64,000 bases of DNA from Polytrichum commune. Its lineage: Eukaryota > Streptophyta > Polytrichopsida > Polytrichales > Polytrichaceae. The DNA lies in NCBI GenBank assembly GCA_950295325.1, contig OX485809.1, forward strand, positions 33,122,144 through 33,186,143, given 5' to 3'. Position numbers and translations under genes: made by a program. This document shows, in pieces, positions 1-11,232 of the stretch. Below the pieces are notes generated by a model. That model worked only from the letters and a program-made list of their open reading frames with translations, ran no database searches and was not told the origin of the DNA. How positions within the stretch are numbered: position 1 is the stretch's first letter; every line of letters begins with the position of its first letter.

Positions 1-1328
1 ATCCTTCAACACGTCATAGGCATTCACACCCTTCCAAAGTTGCACCAACTCCTCAACCAATGGCTCCAGGTACACATCAAAAAATTCCGAGGTCACGGAC
101 TGTTTACCAAAAATCAACAAGGCTAGCATAATGAAAAATTTCTTTATGCTCAACCATGGTGGAATGTTGTAATTCAACAACATTACCGGCCACGTGCGCC
201 AATTGCAACGCTGCAATTTGAAGGGGTTCACGCCATCCGCTGCCAATGCTAGGTGGATGTTACGGTTGTCATTGCCAAAAGTGCAATCGACAACTTCGTG
301 TACATGCCTCCATGTCTTGGAGTCACATGGGTGTCTTACTAATCCATCTATACTTTTATTCTTTGCATGCCACGACATAAGCTCGGATATTGCCGGCGTA
401 CGAAACATGCGTTTAAGCCTGGGAATCAAGGGGAAGTGTCTAAGGACATTCCATGGTCTTCGTTTTTTGCCCTCGTCTTTGTACCGCGGTTTCTTACACT
501 TTGGACAACATGTGGCATCTTCATATTGCCCCCTAAACAACACACATCCTGTTTGACATGCATGAATTGTGTTGTAATTCAATCCCAATTTCTGAATCAA
601 TGCTTTGGCGGCATAATAGTTTTTGGGCAATTGATTCTCACTTGGAAGAAGGTGTTCGCGGAATAGAGTGAAGAGTTGATCCGCAAATTTGTTGCTCACG
701 CCATGTATCGTGCACAAAGTCATTATCAAAATGGTGGCTGCCAATACAAACGACCTTGCTCCATGGTACAGCTCCTCCATGGCCTCCTCCAAAGCTCGCG
801 GGTTGTCATGGTTCTCTCTTCATGAATGCTACGGGCATTGTCCCCCATAGGTTCGTCGTCTGCCCCGTCATCGGATTCATCATCAAGAACATTTTCCAAT
901 TCGTCCACAATGTTGAATGCATCCATGACGATGTCCCCAAGTTGAGATTCCAATGGATGCACTGGGACATGAGGATCATCACGTTGTTGGAATGCGTCCT
1001 CAACCATTGTATGCATATCCAACCCTACATCAAACTATCCATCATGTGTTGATGAAGGCCTCCTGAACTCTTGTTCCCATTCGTCATCGGACGAATCCCT
1101 CGCTCCCGGGCCCCTCCAAACTCGGAATGCAGGTTCTCTTCCATTGTTTATAAGGTGATCCTTTACTTTTGCCAGAGAGCACTGAACTCGGCCTTTGCAT
1201 CTACGGCATGGGCAATGGACTCGTTTTAATTTGTATGATGTTGCCCTCTCAAGCTCCCTCCGCCAAAGACGATCGTCGCGATGTTGTTGGCGTCTTCTGT
1301 CTTCGAGAGGGAAGCTTCCTCCATCCAT
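1..1328 (-). pseudogene. CACTA transposase, tnp2 type (N-terminal part, runs off left edge)
   Basis: Read from the Met at 1328 leftwards. Residues ~30-75 form the transposase-associated domain, with a CPCRRC cysteine motif followed by DHLINNG and FRVWRG. An acidic linker follows (around 860-1020). From about 800 to the edge the frame is open and matches the tnp2 transposase family: KFADQLFTLFREHLLPSEN, YYAAKALIQKLGLNY, TCCPKCKKPRYKDEG, VLRHFPLIPRLKRMF, GLVRHPCDSKTW, LALAADGVNPF and NYNIPPWLSIKKFF, ending in DVYLEPLVEELVQLW at the edge. It would cut and join the element's ends in the nucleus. Two lesions are visible: an in-frame TAG at 1035-1037, and a change of frame near 800-830, which could instead be a small intron. 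The rest of the protein, including most of the catalytic core, lies outside the window. Confidence 0.85.
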
Positions 1329-1510
1329 TGAAGTTGCAACACCATTGTGACACCGACTGGAAAACCACTGTAAAACAACTGCAATACTGGCTGGAGTCCT
1401 AATTTTGGGTTTAGGGAGACTACGTCACTGAATGTCATGGTTGGATGTTATGGCCAGCTGTAACTCAATTTGGTCCCATCCGCACGTATGAACAAATCGT
1501 GCACAAATGT

Positions 1511-1513
<3 letters not shown>

Positions 1514-1550
<37 letters not shown>
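1514..1550. repeat. (GA)n microsatellite
   Basis: About 18 uninterrupted GA units lie upstream of the tnp2 start, in the spacer between the two CACTA genes. Confidence 0.95.
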
Positions 1551-1552
<2 letters not shown>

Positions 1553-3195
1553 TGAAAATATACTTTTAGCCTTCGGTCCATTCACAATAGGGTTGTGCTC
1601 AATGTGGTCTGCCTCCTCCACAGAGACGGACTTGGACATACAGTGCATATAGCATCATTATCCATAAAATGGAATATATGTTATGATCAATGTCTTTCCT
1701 TTACTCTTTTGGGTATGTGTTCTAGGAGCCACAACTGCCCACATACCACTCAGATGTCCATGTCTTCTTAAGAGAGGGTCAACAATTAAGTGTGATGAAT
1801 CTCAATGTAACAAATTGTAAATGGGGAAGGGGTGGCCTAATATTGAATGCATGTTTGAATGGAGGTGAAGAAAAGGACGGGTATAAATAAGAACATATAT
1901 AAGGATAGTGATTAGATCCACACAATGGATGGTTGAATCAACGTCGTTGCGTACTGACAAAGGAATTCCAAGTACTTGAATATATACATTGAGGTAGTGA
2001 AACCACATGTTTGCACTCATGCCATGTGGCCGAGGAATACTATGCAAATACGTAATTTTTTTGGTTTTTAGTTTGGCAATTAGGCAAAGGTGTGAGGGTG
2101 AAGAATTCCTGAAAGCGGTGTCCCATTGAGACAACTTCAGTGGCTTTACATGTGCTTGCTGAACAACCAAAAGATAGAATGCTTATGCCCCTTTGGTACT
2201 AACCCGATTGAGGTCAGAATCTAGGAAAGGTGTACCCTGAATAAGTTCAACACTATGCTTATAGTGCACCAGCAGGGTCTTCAGCTCAAACCTGACAATA
2301 CAAGTTGACAACAAAGTGGTAGATTTTAAGTCACGGAAGGTGTTCACCTGACTTTTCCACCTATTGAGGTATGTACCTATGTACCTAAGTGGAAAGTGAG
2401 GCCACCTATTGAGGTATGTACCTATGTACCTAAGTGGACATGAGCATTCATTGCTTTCGGCTTTCAATTATTCCTACAAAATTATTGCACTCAATCTATT
2501 TCAGTCCACTTCTCCTTCAAAGTGAACGATTAGCTCTATGATTAGCTATTACATGTTTATGTTGATGTCTGTGTCCACAACAGTCTAGACAAATGCAGTT
2601 GGTTGTTATAAAAAACCATTGAGTAAGAGTGAACTTACGATGGTTTGAAAGGAGCCATGATTACTACTCGCAAGGGAAGTGTTGACATGGCCCTGGCATT
2701 TAGTCTTAAGGTGGTCGTATGTTGCCTCAACTACTAGTCGTTAATGCTAAAAATCCGTCCATTTAGTCTTAATGTAGTCATATACTAGTCAACACCCTAG
2801 TTATATACAGGGCATTGCAGCCACTTACCATATAGTCCGCTCCACATGTGACTCTGGACGAGGAACCCCTGCCACCTCGGCAGTGTGGCGTGACGTCCCC
2901 AACACGCCGCGAATTGTAGCCGTTGAGGGGCCTCCTCAAAATAGCACGAACTACATAAACATGGCGTTTTGCATGTCTTCGCGTGAGAATGGGGCTGCAA
3001 GGTTCAAGACAAAGTGGGATTCTTGTCAGTGGATTGCGAACCTGCTACCTTCTGATCGCAATGACTACATTGTAAAGCTGGCACAAGCAGCGACGACAAT
3101 TGAGAATATATCCTGGTAGTGTATGCAGGTAAATCGCCGAGGTGAATGTACGCTAGCGATACATGGCATCCGAACAGCCACGTGGAGCAGAGCTC
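1551..3195. other. Spacer between the divergent CACTA genes
   Basis: No gene is recognised here. The stretch holds a copy of the dispersed GGACACCTATATTTGAG repeat in minus orientation (about 1700-1795) and a 37-bp direct duplication at 2357-2438. If both flanking genes were ever expressed, their promoters should lie here. No convincing TATA pair was seen. Confidence 0.5.
2357..2438. repeat. 37-bp direct duplication
   Basis: The unit beginning CCACCTATTGAGGTATG occurs at 2357-2393 and identically at 2402-2438, a period of 45 bp with an 8-bp spacer. The exact identity implies a recent local duplication. Confidence 0.9.
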
Positions 3196-3394
3196 TCCTA
3201 CGCGGGAAAAGCGCCGAGCTCCGCACGGACCTGCAACGACGAAGATGCGGACAGATGTTCCTACGAGGAGCGACGTGACAAGAGGGTGGCAAAGGTGAGG
3301 GAAATGATGAAGCCGGTTTTGCAGGCAAGCAAAAACTGGTAAGAGGAACTTACCTTTCAATTACATGTTGTGAACAGTTCCCTGCTTTGTCGCG

Positions 3395-3470
3395 GCGTGC
3401 TTGCAAGTAGTCCGAGCTCCTCCCGCACGCATGCTCGGAGATGCCGGGTTCGAAAACCCTGTGGCGTCGA
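3395..3470 (+). other. tRNA-like B-box sequence
   Basis: GGGTTCGAAAACCC at about 3442-3455 is close to a pol III B box, and the preceding 45 bases are GC-rich with a possible clover stem. No clean A box or full cloverleaf was found, so it may be a SINE head or chance. Confidence 0.2.
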
Positions 3471-4345
3471 ATAGGGTTTAAGGCCATGGAGTCGCAATTT
3501 GGTCATACAGTGGCCATGTGGGTGTAGATGGTGCGTCCACATGGACGGCCACAATTCCATCCACCCCACCTCCATCGTCCCGGTCTCTCTCACCATAGTC
3601 CAACTCTGTGTCGTGCCACCTTTTTTCACGCTCCCGCCTGGTCTGTGCGTCCCCGCCACTGTCTATGCTTGCGTGCTTGCAAACGAAAGTGCACCCAAAC
3701 TGTGTGCGGGAAAGGTCTGTGCTTGCAAGCTTTGTGCTTGCTAAGCATGTTTTTATGCTTTGCTTGAAGCCCCAACTGCCGAGACCCTAAACCCAGCCCT
3801 CATGTCGTTTTTGTGCTCTGAACCCGCCTTCCGAGGCGGCATTGTCACACTCCCCACACAATACTGAGGTGAAGGGGCCGCACTCTAGCGCGCTTCCTAC
3901 CCCCATATATAAACACTGCCCTAAAAATGAATGCATTTGATGTGTTTCAGATTTGATGTTTTTTATGGAAGGTGGCCGGTCTAAGGGTTTCTTTTGGTGC
4001 AGGCGTAACAACATTTTGGGATCACATCAGCAGGCAAGCTGCACTCTTGTGGCACCCGCACCTGTGGTAGTGTGCCGCAGTCGTAGACTGGCAAGGTCGA
4101 TGACAAGGTTGGGAGATTTCGAAGATCCCAAGGAGATGGAGGGAGAGGAGGAGTCGGCCGAGATGAAAACTGAAGACGAATACAGTCCAGGTGAGTTTCG
4201 CGAACCTCAATCTTTTCACCAGATCTAGGCTTTACTTATGTTTCAGTGCTTATGTTGTCATTTTCCTTGATCAACACAGTGTTGGATGGTGCTCAACCTG
4301 AAATGAAGTCCATTCAGGAGGTGGTGATTTCTTCCACTACTTGCT

Positions 4346-6543
4346 GTGAGTTTCATCATCTGTGCATGAGGCGGTAGATCATCTTTGGTACTCTGCCTTG
4401 ACTGCCTTGACTTTCATACTATGGTCTTTTGTCTGTGATCCCTCATTTGATGTGCATATTCAGGGTTTAGGGTAGGAACAAGGAAACGAGTTTGGAAACT
4501 GGTTGATTACATTGAATACAGATATCTCTTCGAGTGTAAAACTAAATTTATTGATTAATATAGATTGTCTATGCTTGCAATGCGATAAATGTTTATGTTG
4601 TTACTACGAATTTTTCAATGTCTGAGAACAGGCACTTTGCTCTTTGCAAAGTAAGACTTTGATGTGTTTCAGGTTGAATAATGTGACTGGGGTATATAAT
4701 GTGATTGGGGTATATATGTGGCCTAATAATGACCTAATTCTATTGCTTCAGACAAAGATTCATTCAGAGTCTGACATTGTATAATTGTTCAATAGCGCAA
4801 ACTTGCAATGTTGACATTTATAGTTGTTGTTTAGTTTCAGTGCAGTCCTTGTGAGTTTCCAAATCTGCATATTAGCATAGGTATTATTCCTACTTGAGGT
4901 CGTTACAAGCAATGTCTAAACCTTCATAGAGCATGAGGAATGTCAAATTCAAGATGAAGATGAAGAGTGCCTTGTCGAATTGTTGAGAACTGTTAAGCTT
5001 AACGTGTCCATTTAACAACCTACTTACCTTAGTTGAGAGTCTATTGTGCCAATTTTGGAGTTGAATCGTTGAAAAACGAAAGTTTCTTAGATTATCAAGA
5101 TTTTCACCTTTCTTTTTGGGATGAGCTTACCTACTTAGGCACCATGAATCCTTTGCCCTACCTGGTGAATGTATCTGATGTCAAATAAACCACATGCTCA
5201 GGTCACAATTAAACAAAATTTTATGGTCCTTATGTGGATGGCAAGTCGATTAATAAGTTTGGGGTGTGAATTAGACTTGTCACTTCATCCTCTCTTAATT
5301 ACAGCTGAACGATAATTCAGAAAGTCTCATGGATACGTGGGAGAGAGGGAATTATTGTATACAAGAGGGAATCATTCATCCAACATAAAACCCTTAAAAT
5401 ACTATGCAACCTGGAATTAATTTTGTAGACCCCATAATTAGTCTACATGAAGTTGTTTGAGACAGTGTCCAGGGAGTTTTTTTGGGAATAATCAGTCAAG
5501 ACCCTAGTGTTTCCAAGCCCAACAGATTACTTGTTATAGTATATTTTATAGATTCTTCTAATATGATTGGTATTATAGTTTTCCTAAACCAGTTCAGCCG
5601 TAACTAGTGGTCAGTTCTCCCTGTTCATTGATTCAAGAGGAATCGCCAACAAACTTATAAGGGTTGAAGGTTCAATATATGTTGGATGGATGAGAGGTAT
5701 CCTTGTAAAGGATAATTTCCTCTTTCTTTACATGTGTGTCTATACTACTTAACCTACGTACTAACTGTGGGTCACTTTGAATGCGAACAGCCTAGAGGAT
5801 GTTGAAACCGACCAATATAATGCGTTGGAAGTGTGAGTCGGAACATAGGTAGCCTTTGTGCATGCAGTAGGGGGGAGAAATACACTAAATATTGTTTTGA
5901 CCTATGTTGGCAAAAAATGAGATATACTGTTAAAAACTCCTCTGGAAACTAGTTATAACGTTGTGTAATTCCAATAGTAAGTGACAATAAATACATAATT
6001 TACAGTACACTGTTTATGGCATTTAAGGTCACTCACCAGACTCATTGTTTTAAGAAATAAGGATGTGAGTTGATTTTATGTATTGAAGCACGAGTAATTT
6101 GAAGACCACTCTATTATTCTGTACGCCCTAGTAGGACAGTAATGGGTAGTTGATTCTAGGATGCAAAATTCTCATGTTGTAGAGGAAGTTGGGTCTCTGG
6201 TCAGATTCAGGAGATATTTGCGCACTGTTCATGTATTATTACAATGGTAGCTCCCCTTGGTGGTGTCCTAATGTGTTGTGATGATCACATTTTAATGAAC
6301 TTATGTGGCAGTCCAGATAGAGGTGGTTTTGTTGGCTTTGTTTTTTGAATCAATGCTCATTCAGTGACTGGAAAACCACTGTAATTGAACTGCCATGTAA
6401 CATGGCAGTGTAATATCTATGTAGACTTCGCGATTATACCTATTCAATCCTACATAGATTGACATTTCAGACATGCAATCCCAGTGTACCATCCTCTATA
6501 TCACACATATAAATTAGTTGTTTGGCTAATTTGGCAATTGCAG
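4346..6543. other. Long intron-like gap inside the CACTA second gene
   Basis: No coding sequence is recognised. At 5465-5640 lies a dispersed copy of the unit that forms the tandem array at 49.8-50.8 kb (GTGTCCAGGGAG start). A 19-bp sequence also found at 1355 lies at 6366-6384. The rest is AT-rich and unassigned. Confidence 0.5.
5465..5640 (+). repeat. Dispersed copy of the 49.8-kb array unit
   Basis: It matches the array unit in order: TCCAGGGAG, GGTCAAG, CTAGTGTTTCCAAG, then AGATTCTTCTAATATGATTGG. A second dispersed copy is at 55826-55995. This shows the unit is a mobile or dispersed repeat and not only a local satellite. Confidence 0.7.
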
Positions 6544-8551
6544 ATGAGGAGGAGGATGAAGATGTCCTGTCAATGCAGGAAGGCACTGTGGAGCTGCCCC
6601 GGTCGAGTGCCACCAAGAGGAAGCCTAGGCAAGTTTTTAAGTCCCCACCGAAGAAGAGGATGACAAAGCCAAGTGTTTCCCCGGCTCAACCCACCAATGT
6701 TGCTCCATGGATGCAACCACCATGGCATCCGGGGGCATCCACTCAACAACAACAATGGATGATGGGCCAAGCTGGGCCCGTGGATGATGGGTCAACAATT
6801 CCCCGGCTCGTGGTTGCAGCCACAACAAGCCCCCGCACCGCAGCAAAGCGAAGGTCCAACGACAAAAGCGGAGAGTTGAAGCGAGGGCAGCAAGGAGAGC
6901 AATTAGGAAGGAAATGGAGGAGCGAGTGGATGCAAGACTTCATCAAGGGCAGAAACCCCACCGCGTGAGGGTGAAGGCAAGTGGAGGCATAGATGGTGGA
7001 TGCGAGGGCAAGAACGAGTTTGATGAGGCTCTCAGGAGCTTAGTCCCTCGGATCATGGATGTGAGTTGCGTGAAGTGGAGTGACCAACCCCCACATAGTG
7101 TGGAGAAGCTGAGGAGTGCCATAGACAACGAGTTTGAATATGTGGGGAGTCACATGTCGGAGAAGGGCTTCAAGAATGCGGTATAGCGGCAGATGAAGAC
7201 AGAGAGGTCAAAAATGAAGGGGTGATTCTTGAGCGGGAAGAAGGACTGTCTGATTTCCATTGAGCCCGATCAATGGGCAAGGTTGTGCGAGTACTGGTCC
7301 AAACCTGAGATGGAGGAGAAGGCACAAAGAATGGCCAATGCGCACAAACAAGTGAAGAGAATTTCAAATGTCGGGCGGGCAGGCAAAGCTGGAAAGGACG
7401 CACAGTTGGTACGGAATCCTTGTATTTTTCCCCGCATACCACTGAATTTATGATTTATGATGGAGAATTGTGTGCATCTTTGGTCTGCATATATTGGAAT
7501 ACACCATATCTTGGGGCGTTGAAGATGCTTGATATTCAAAATCTGCCCCTTGAGTAGTGTCTCTACTCATGTCCTAGGAGTCTTAAGAGCTGATGTGTGA
7601 TGCTTGGCTCTTAAAGTGAGTTTACCATATAGTCAACTTGATTTCGTTGGAGGTACAGTAATGCATGCATAATACAGACTTACCAATAAATACATCATTC
7701 ATCAATACAAGCCTAATCTAAGAGTCTGTGGTAGGATCAACAATTTATCACATTTGTCATGTTACAACACTAACAATGAGGTTATGTAATATGACACAAT
7801 TGAAGTGGTTGTTGGCAGATGTGACTCAACCTCCACATGTACCGTGCAAAAGAACCTTGACCATGTACTGGCAACTGATGGCGTTGCGAATCACAACCTC
7901 TCAGTTACAGCATGATTTACAATGTTTTGGCTATTTAGCACTGCACATTACTGAGACCCTGAAGTTCTATGAACCCCTCATAATCCAAGTCATGTCCTAG
8001 TCATTTGACACTCATAACCATAGTCATATCCCAGTCATTCTATTAGCCTCTCATAACCCAAGTCATAATCCTAGTTATATCACTGATGTTACAAATTCCC
8101 ATGTCAAATCCCAGTTTCGCCCAGGTACAGTAATGGCTAATCCTCCATAACTCCATGTACATCAACAGATACTATCGTGTTCATCTCCATAACTCTATCG
8201 TCTTGCGAATCTACGAAGCCCATATGAAGCTTTTGGGTGTCTTCTCCTAGACAGCTAACCCTCCAATCTCACTGTAGATGACTGTTGTGTGTTGATTATG
8301 GCAGAGAAAGAAAAGACAGAGGAGTCCCGGGATCACAGAAATTGCCGAGGACTTCCAAGAGTCGGAGCAAACATGAGCCTGCACTTCTGTAAGACTGGGA
8401 TTTCTACGCTGAAATTGAAATTCCATAGTTGTTTATTGGTTGCAGATAGTCACATATTTCAGTTGCATTTGAGTAGTTGATGTGTCATTGTGTACTTCTA
8501 AATGCACAACAACTCTCCTTCAGTCATGGAAGCTGGCTTGGTTGTAATTGT

Positions 8552-8653
8552 GTAAGTAGAGTAAGGCTAACCAACTAGTCATTTAGTAAGTAGAGTAAGG
8601 CTAACCAACTAGTTATTTAGTAAGTAGAGTAAGGGTAACCAACTAGTTATATA
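8552..8653 (+). repeat. Three tandem 34-bp units, probable CACTA subterminal repeats
   Basis: GTAAGTAGAGTAAGGCTAAC-type units start at 8552, 8586 and 8620, each ending in CTAGTTATTTA or a one-to-three-base variant. Short tandem motifs near the ends are where CACTA accessory proteins bind; that assignment is inferred from position, beside the two CACTA genes. There are no spacers, so this is not a CRISPR array. Confidence 0.7.
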
Positions 8654-8660
8654 ATAAGTA

Positions 8661-9266
8661 GGCCTAGCCACTGGGCCCGCCTAGCCACTAGGCCCGACAC
8701 CACCCTAAATCCGGCCTCCCCAAAAAAGACATGAGGCCCACGGCCCCACCCCGCCTTGGTGGCAAGCACCACCCCCGCCCCCCACCCCACCGCCACCTAG
8801 GATCATTGAGGCCCTTGGATGGGCCTTGGTGGATCAACGGTCCGGATGCACCATGAAGAATCTCATATATAGCGCCTCAGTGACACGGCAACCGAACCGG
8901 CAAAAAGGTGTGAATCTAGCCAAAAAAGGTGTGGAAATAGCAATCCCCAAAATTAATAGTCATTGTTGTCCTATACAACAAAAAACACAGTCCTAAACAT
9001 AGTTGTTATTTGCCGATTTTCTTCTAGTGCCACTTAGGATTTTCTTTTCGACTTTGTTTTCCTTCTAAACAACTTGTATGTAAAGGAATTTAAAAAAATT
9101 GGGAGATGTATTTAAAGTTTGGGTATTGATCCGTCTTCATACATTCTTTTTTAGCTTATGTAAACTGGGATGACCCATCCTTCAGTGCCATAACTCTACG
9201 TTGGTAGAAATTAAGTCACTTACAACATGTGACAAGCTATGAGTATGGGTATGGGAGGTCTTTAGT
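8661..9266. other. GC-rich stretch then AT-rich spacer
   Basis: 8661-8870 is unusually GC-rich for this window (CCTAGCCACTGGGCC repeated twice, then C-rich runs) and ends at a TATATAGCGC sequence near 8875. No reading frame is convincing. It may be the outer end of the CACTA element. 8930-9266 shows nothing recognisable. Confidence 0.4.
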
Positions 9267-10930
9267 TCATATAGAGTTACCTACCCTTATTCCCGAGGTA
9301 ATTAATATTTTACCCTCTTGGTCCTTTATAAGGCATGAATCTGTTGTGAACTCTACTCGGTAGCCCACATCCGTAACTTTACTAATGGAAATTAAAATTC
9401 TCCTTAAAAGCCAATATATGTAGGACATTCCGAGTTCTTGTAGTTTCTTCACTATCTCGTCTTTCAAATATCATTGCTTGAGTTGTCCCCCAAGTATACT
9501 TTATCATTTATCAAGTTCTTGATGTAGAACACAAAGGACTCAAAGTGTGTCGTTATGTGTTGTGTTGCTATGGAATCTAAGTATCACTTGTCACTCGATG
9601 TGTCATCTACAACCAAGGCCACCATAAATAATTTAGTGTTCAAAACACCATTGGCTTGGTGACCGAATTTTGCCTTATCCTCTCAAAGGGAAATTGTATA
9701 ATATTTGATATTGTGGTTGGCCTTCATAACATTATTCAAATCCGTAATAGTGTTATGCGGGACTGACAGTAATCAAGGGAATATTCCCCACACTCAAACT
9801 AGATTTAAAATATAGGGAATATTCTCTATAATACAATTAGTCCCACATAACACTATTATGGATCTGAATAATGTTATGTTGCCACAATGAAAATAAATTC
9901 CCTTCTTTATCAAATGAAGGGTTTAGTTAATAGTTTCAAATTATCTTTTTAGAAATACCAAATTTTCTTTAAATCATTTTTTCTTAAAGTATAAGGCTTG
10001 AGGTTTATCCTCAATATCTCTCCCTTTGGAATTTAACCTTATCTCTTATGCTAACAAGAGATTTGTAACACCTTCTAGTATGAATTTGGATTGACCACTT
10101 ATGGAAACCACTAATCCTTTGTAGAATTTAGGCAAAGAGCCCAAAACTGCAGTGGCACTATCATTATCAATCATATTGGTCCCCATACTTGCTAAATTAT
10201 CAATGAGAGTATGGAATGTATTTACGTGATTTGCTATTGTATCATCTTCCGACATTTCCAATGTATACAATTGTTTGTTGTAGTACACTTTTGTTTGAGC
10301 ATGAGAAGTTTCATATATCTTTGTTTGTGTATCCCAAACTTCCTTTGCCATTTTGCATTTCTTTACATGTGAAAGTTGAACATCCTTTAAACGAAATAAT
10401 ATATTTGCTCTTACCTTTACTATCATTTTAATCCCATGTTGGTTGGTTTGTCGGGGTTGTTGGTTGCACTTCTGAGCCATCTGCATGTTTAGACAAATAT
10501 TTGTGCAACAACATCATCTCCATCAAATTTTCTATGTATGAAAATTTATGCCATCAAATTGATTGATTTGGCGCAAATCTAGAGATGAAGATGTCATGTT
10601 GTTCTACCTTTTGTAGGATGAAATAAGTGATTCTAAGAGAGCATCACACACTTGCAATAATCATGCTTTATTTTTATGATCTCTCTTTGATATCATGTTA
10701 AATCTTAGACTCTACACATGCCAATACATATTGTAATGAGACCTAGTCACCTAATTAGATACTCTTGGACAAGGTCAAATCTTTCCATATGATAATGCTT
10801 TCATTACATAGGTAACAATCCCTTTATATAGCACATCAGTGGACATGTCTTTACAAGTCTTATTGGCTCATAAAAGGTCACACTCCTCCATAGCCTTCAA
10901 TCCTTGGGGGGGTTGACCGATAGACACATA
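9267..10930 (-). mobile_element. Copia LTR retrotransposon fossil, 5' part
   Basis: Old, broken, 5'-terminal part of a copia-family element in minus orientation. Parts recognised: 5' LTR (about 10696-10930, starting TGTTAAATC in plus orientation, with a TATATAAAGGG promoter-like box), a primer-binding-site-like sequence (TGATATCAAAGAG, 10681-10695), a gag segment of the copia UBN2 type at 10046-10486, and a short stretch near 9267-9467 resembling the region before the protease/integrase. Protease, integrase and reverse transcriptase are not present and no 3' LTR was found. A small palindromic MITE has inserted into it. The degree of decay suggests an old insertion. Confidence 0.7.
9725..9878. 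mobile_element. Palindromic MITE (154 bp) inside the copia fossil
   Basis: About 40-bp imperfect inverted arms: CATAACATTATTCAAATCCG at the left and its complement (GGATCTGAATAATGTTATG) at the right, with a second paired block around GGGAATATTC. The insert separates two parts of the copia relic. Target duplication was not resolved. Confidence 0.75.
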
Positions 10931-10968
10931 CATGTACTATTATTTTATAGTTGTATGTGTATTTGTAT

Positions 10969-11232
10969 CATGTAGCTGGCCGGGGATTCATGGCACTCAC
11001 TAAAAATCATCCGTGCGGATGAAAAAACACAGGAATCATCTAAATGGCTATTTTTGGGCAATTTGATTCCGGAAATAGAGTCAAAGGCCCCGAATTAGTC
11101 TAGTGATGTCACATTTGAATGAATTGGCCCTCAACCATAGGGGGGGGGGGGGTTTTATTGGAGCCACTTCATCCACGATATCTTAGATGGATGATTTTTA
11201 GTGAGTGCCACGAATCCCCAGCCCATGTAGCT
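10969..11232. mobile_element. Mutator-like MITE with exact 9-bp target duplication
   Basis: The element is 10978-11223 (246 bp). Its 35-bp terminal inverted repeats start GGCCGGGGATTC and GGCTGGGGATTC and differ at only two positions. The direct flanks are CATGTAGCT at 10969-10977 and CATGTAGCT at 11224-11232. A 9-bp duplication with long TIRs is the mark of Mutator-superfamily insertion. There is no coding capacity, so it must have been moved in trans. It contains a run of 13 G. Near-identical TIRs and an intact duplication argue for a fairly recent insertion. Confidence 0.9.

Larger units (their letters stand above)
3196..7408 (+). pseudogene. CACTA second gene, Ptta/En-Spm (tnpA-like) type, decayed
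   Basis: Four exon-like blocks can be read. A possible first block (about 3196-3341) contains YEERRDKRVAKVREMM and ends at a GTAAGA donor. A second ends at 4190 (EDEYSPG, then donor GTGAGT). A third, 4280-4345, lies between a CACAG acceptor and a GTGAGT donor. A fourth starts at 6544 after TTGCAG. The phases of blocks 2-4 agree (all phase 1), giving an acidic segment, then a basic/proline segment (KRKPRQVFKSPPKKRM), a basic helix (RQKRRVEARAARRAIRKEM), and a C-terminal part typical of Ptta/En-Spm proteins: SIEPDQWARLCEYWSKPEME followed by QRMANAHKQVKRISNVGRAG. Lesions: a frame change near 6840 and in-frame stops at 7184-7186 and near 7222. The exon ends near 7408 at GTACGG. A further scrap with an acceptor lies at 8311-8391. 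Such proteins bind subterminal repeats or assist tnp2; that role here is inferred from the family. Confidence 0.6.
1..8660. mobile_element. CACTA (En/Spm-class) DNA transposon, left end outside window
   Basis: The region carries the two gene types expected of a plant CACTA element: a tnp2-type transposase on the minus strand (1-1328) and a second spliced gene of the Ptta/En-Spm type on the plus strand (about 3.2-7.4 kb). They are transcribed away from each other, with about 1.9 kb between them. Three 34-bp tandem units at 8552-8653 resemble the subterminal repeats where CACTA transposases bind. I could not identify the CACTA terminal inverted repeats, so the right border is an estimate. The transposase is almost continuously open, so the insertion is not ancient, but the second gene is more decayed. 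It is also possible that two overlapping elements are present rather than one. Confidence 0.6.

Noticed and set aside
8552-8653. CRISPR-like direct repeats
   Set aside because: The units are contiguous with no unique spacers, in a plant context beside CACTA genes.
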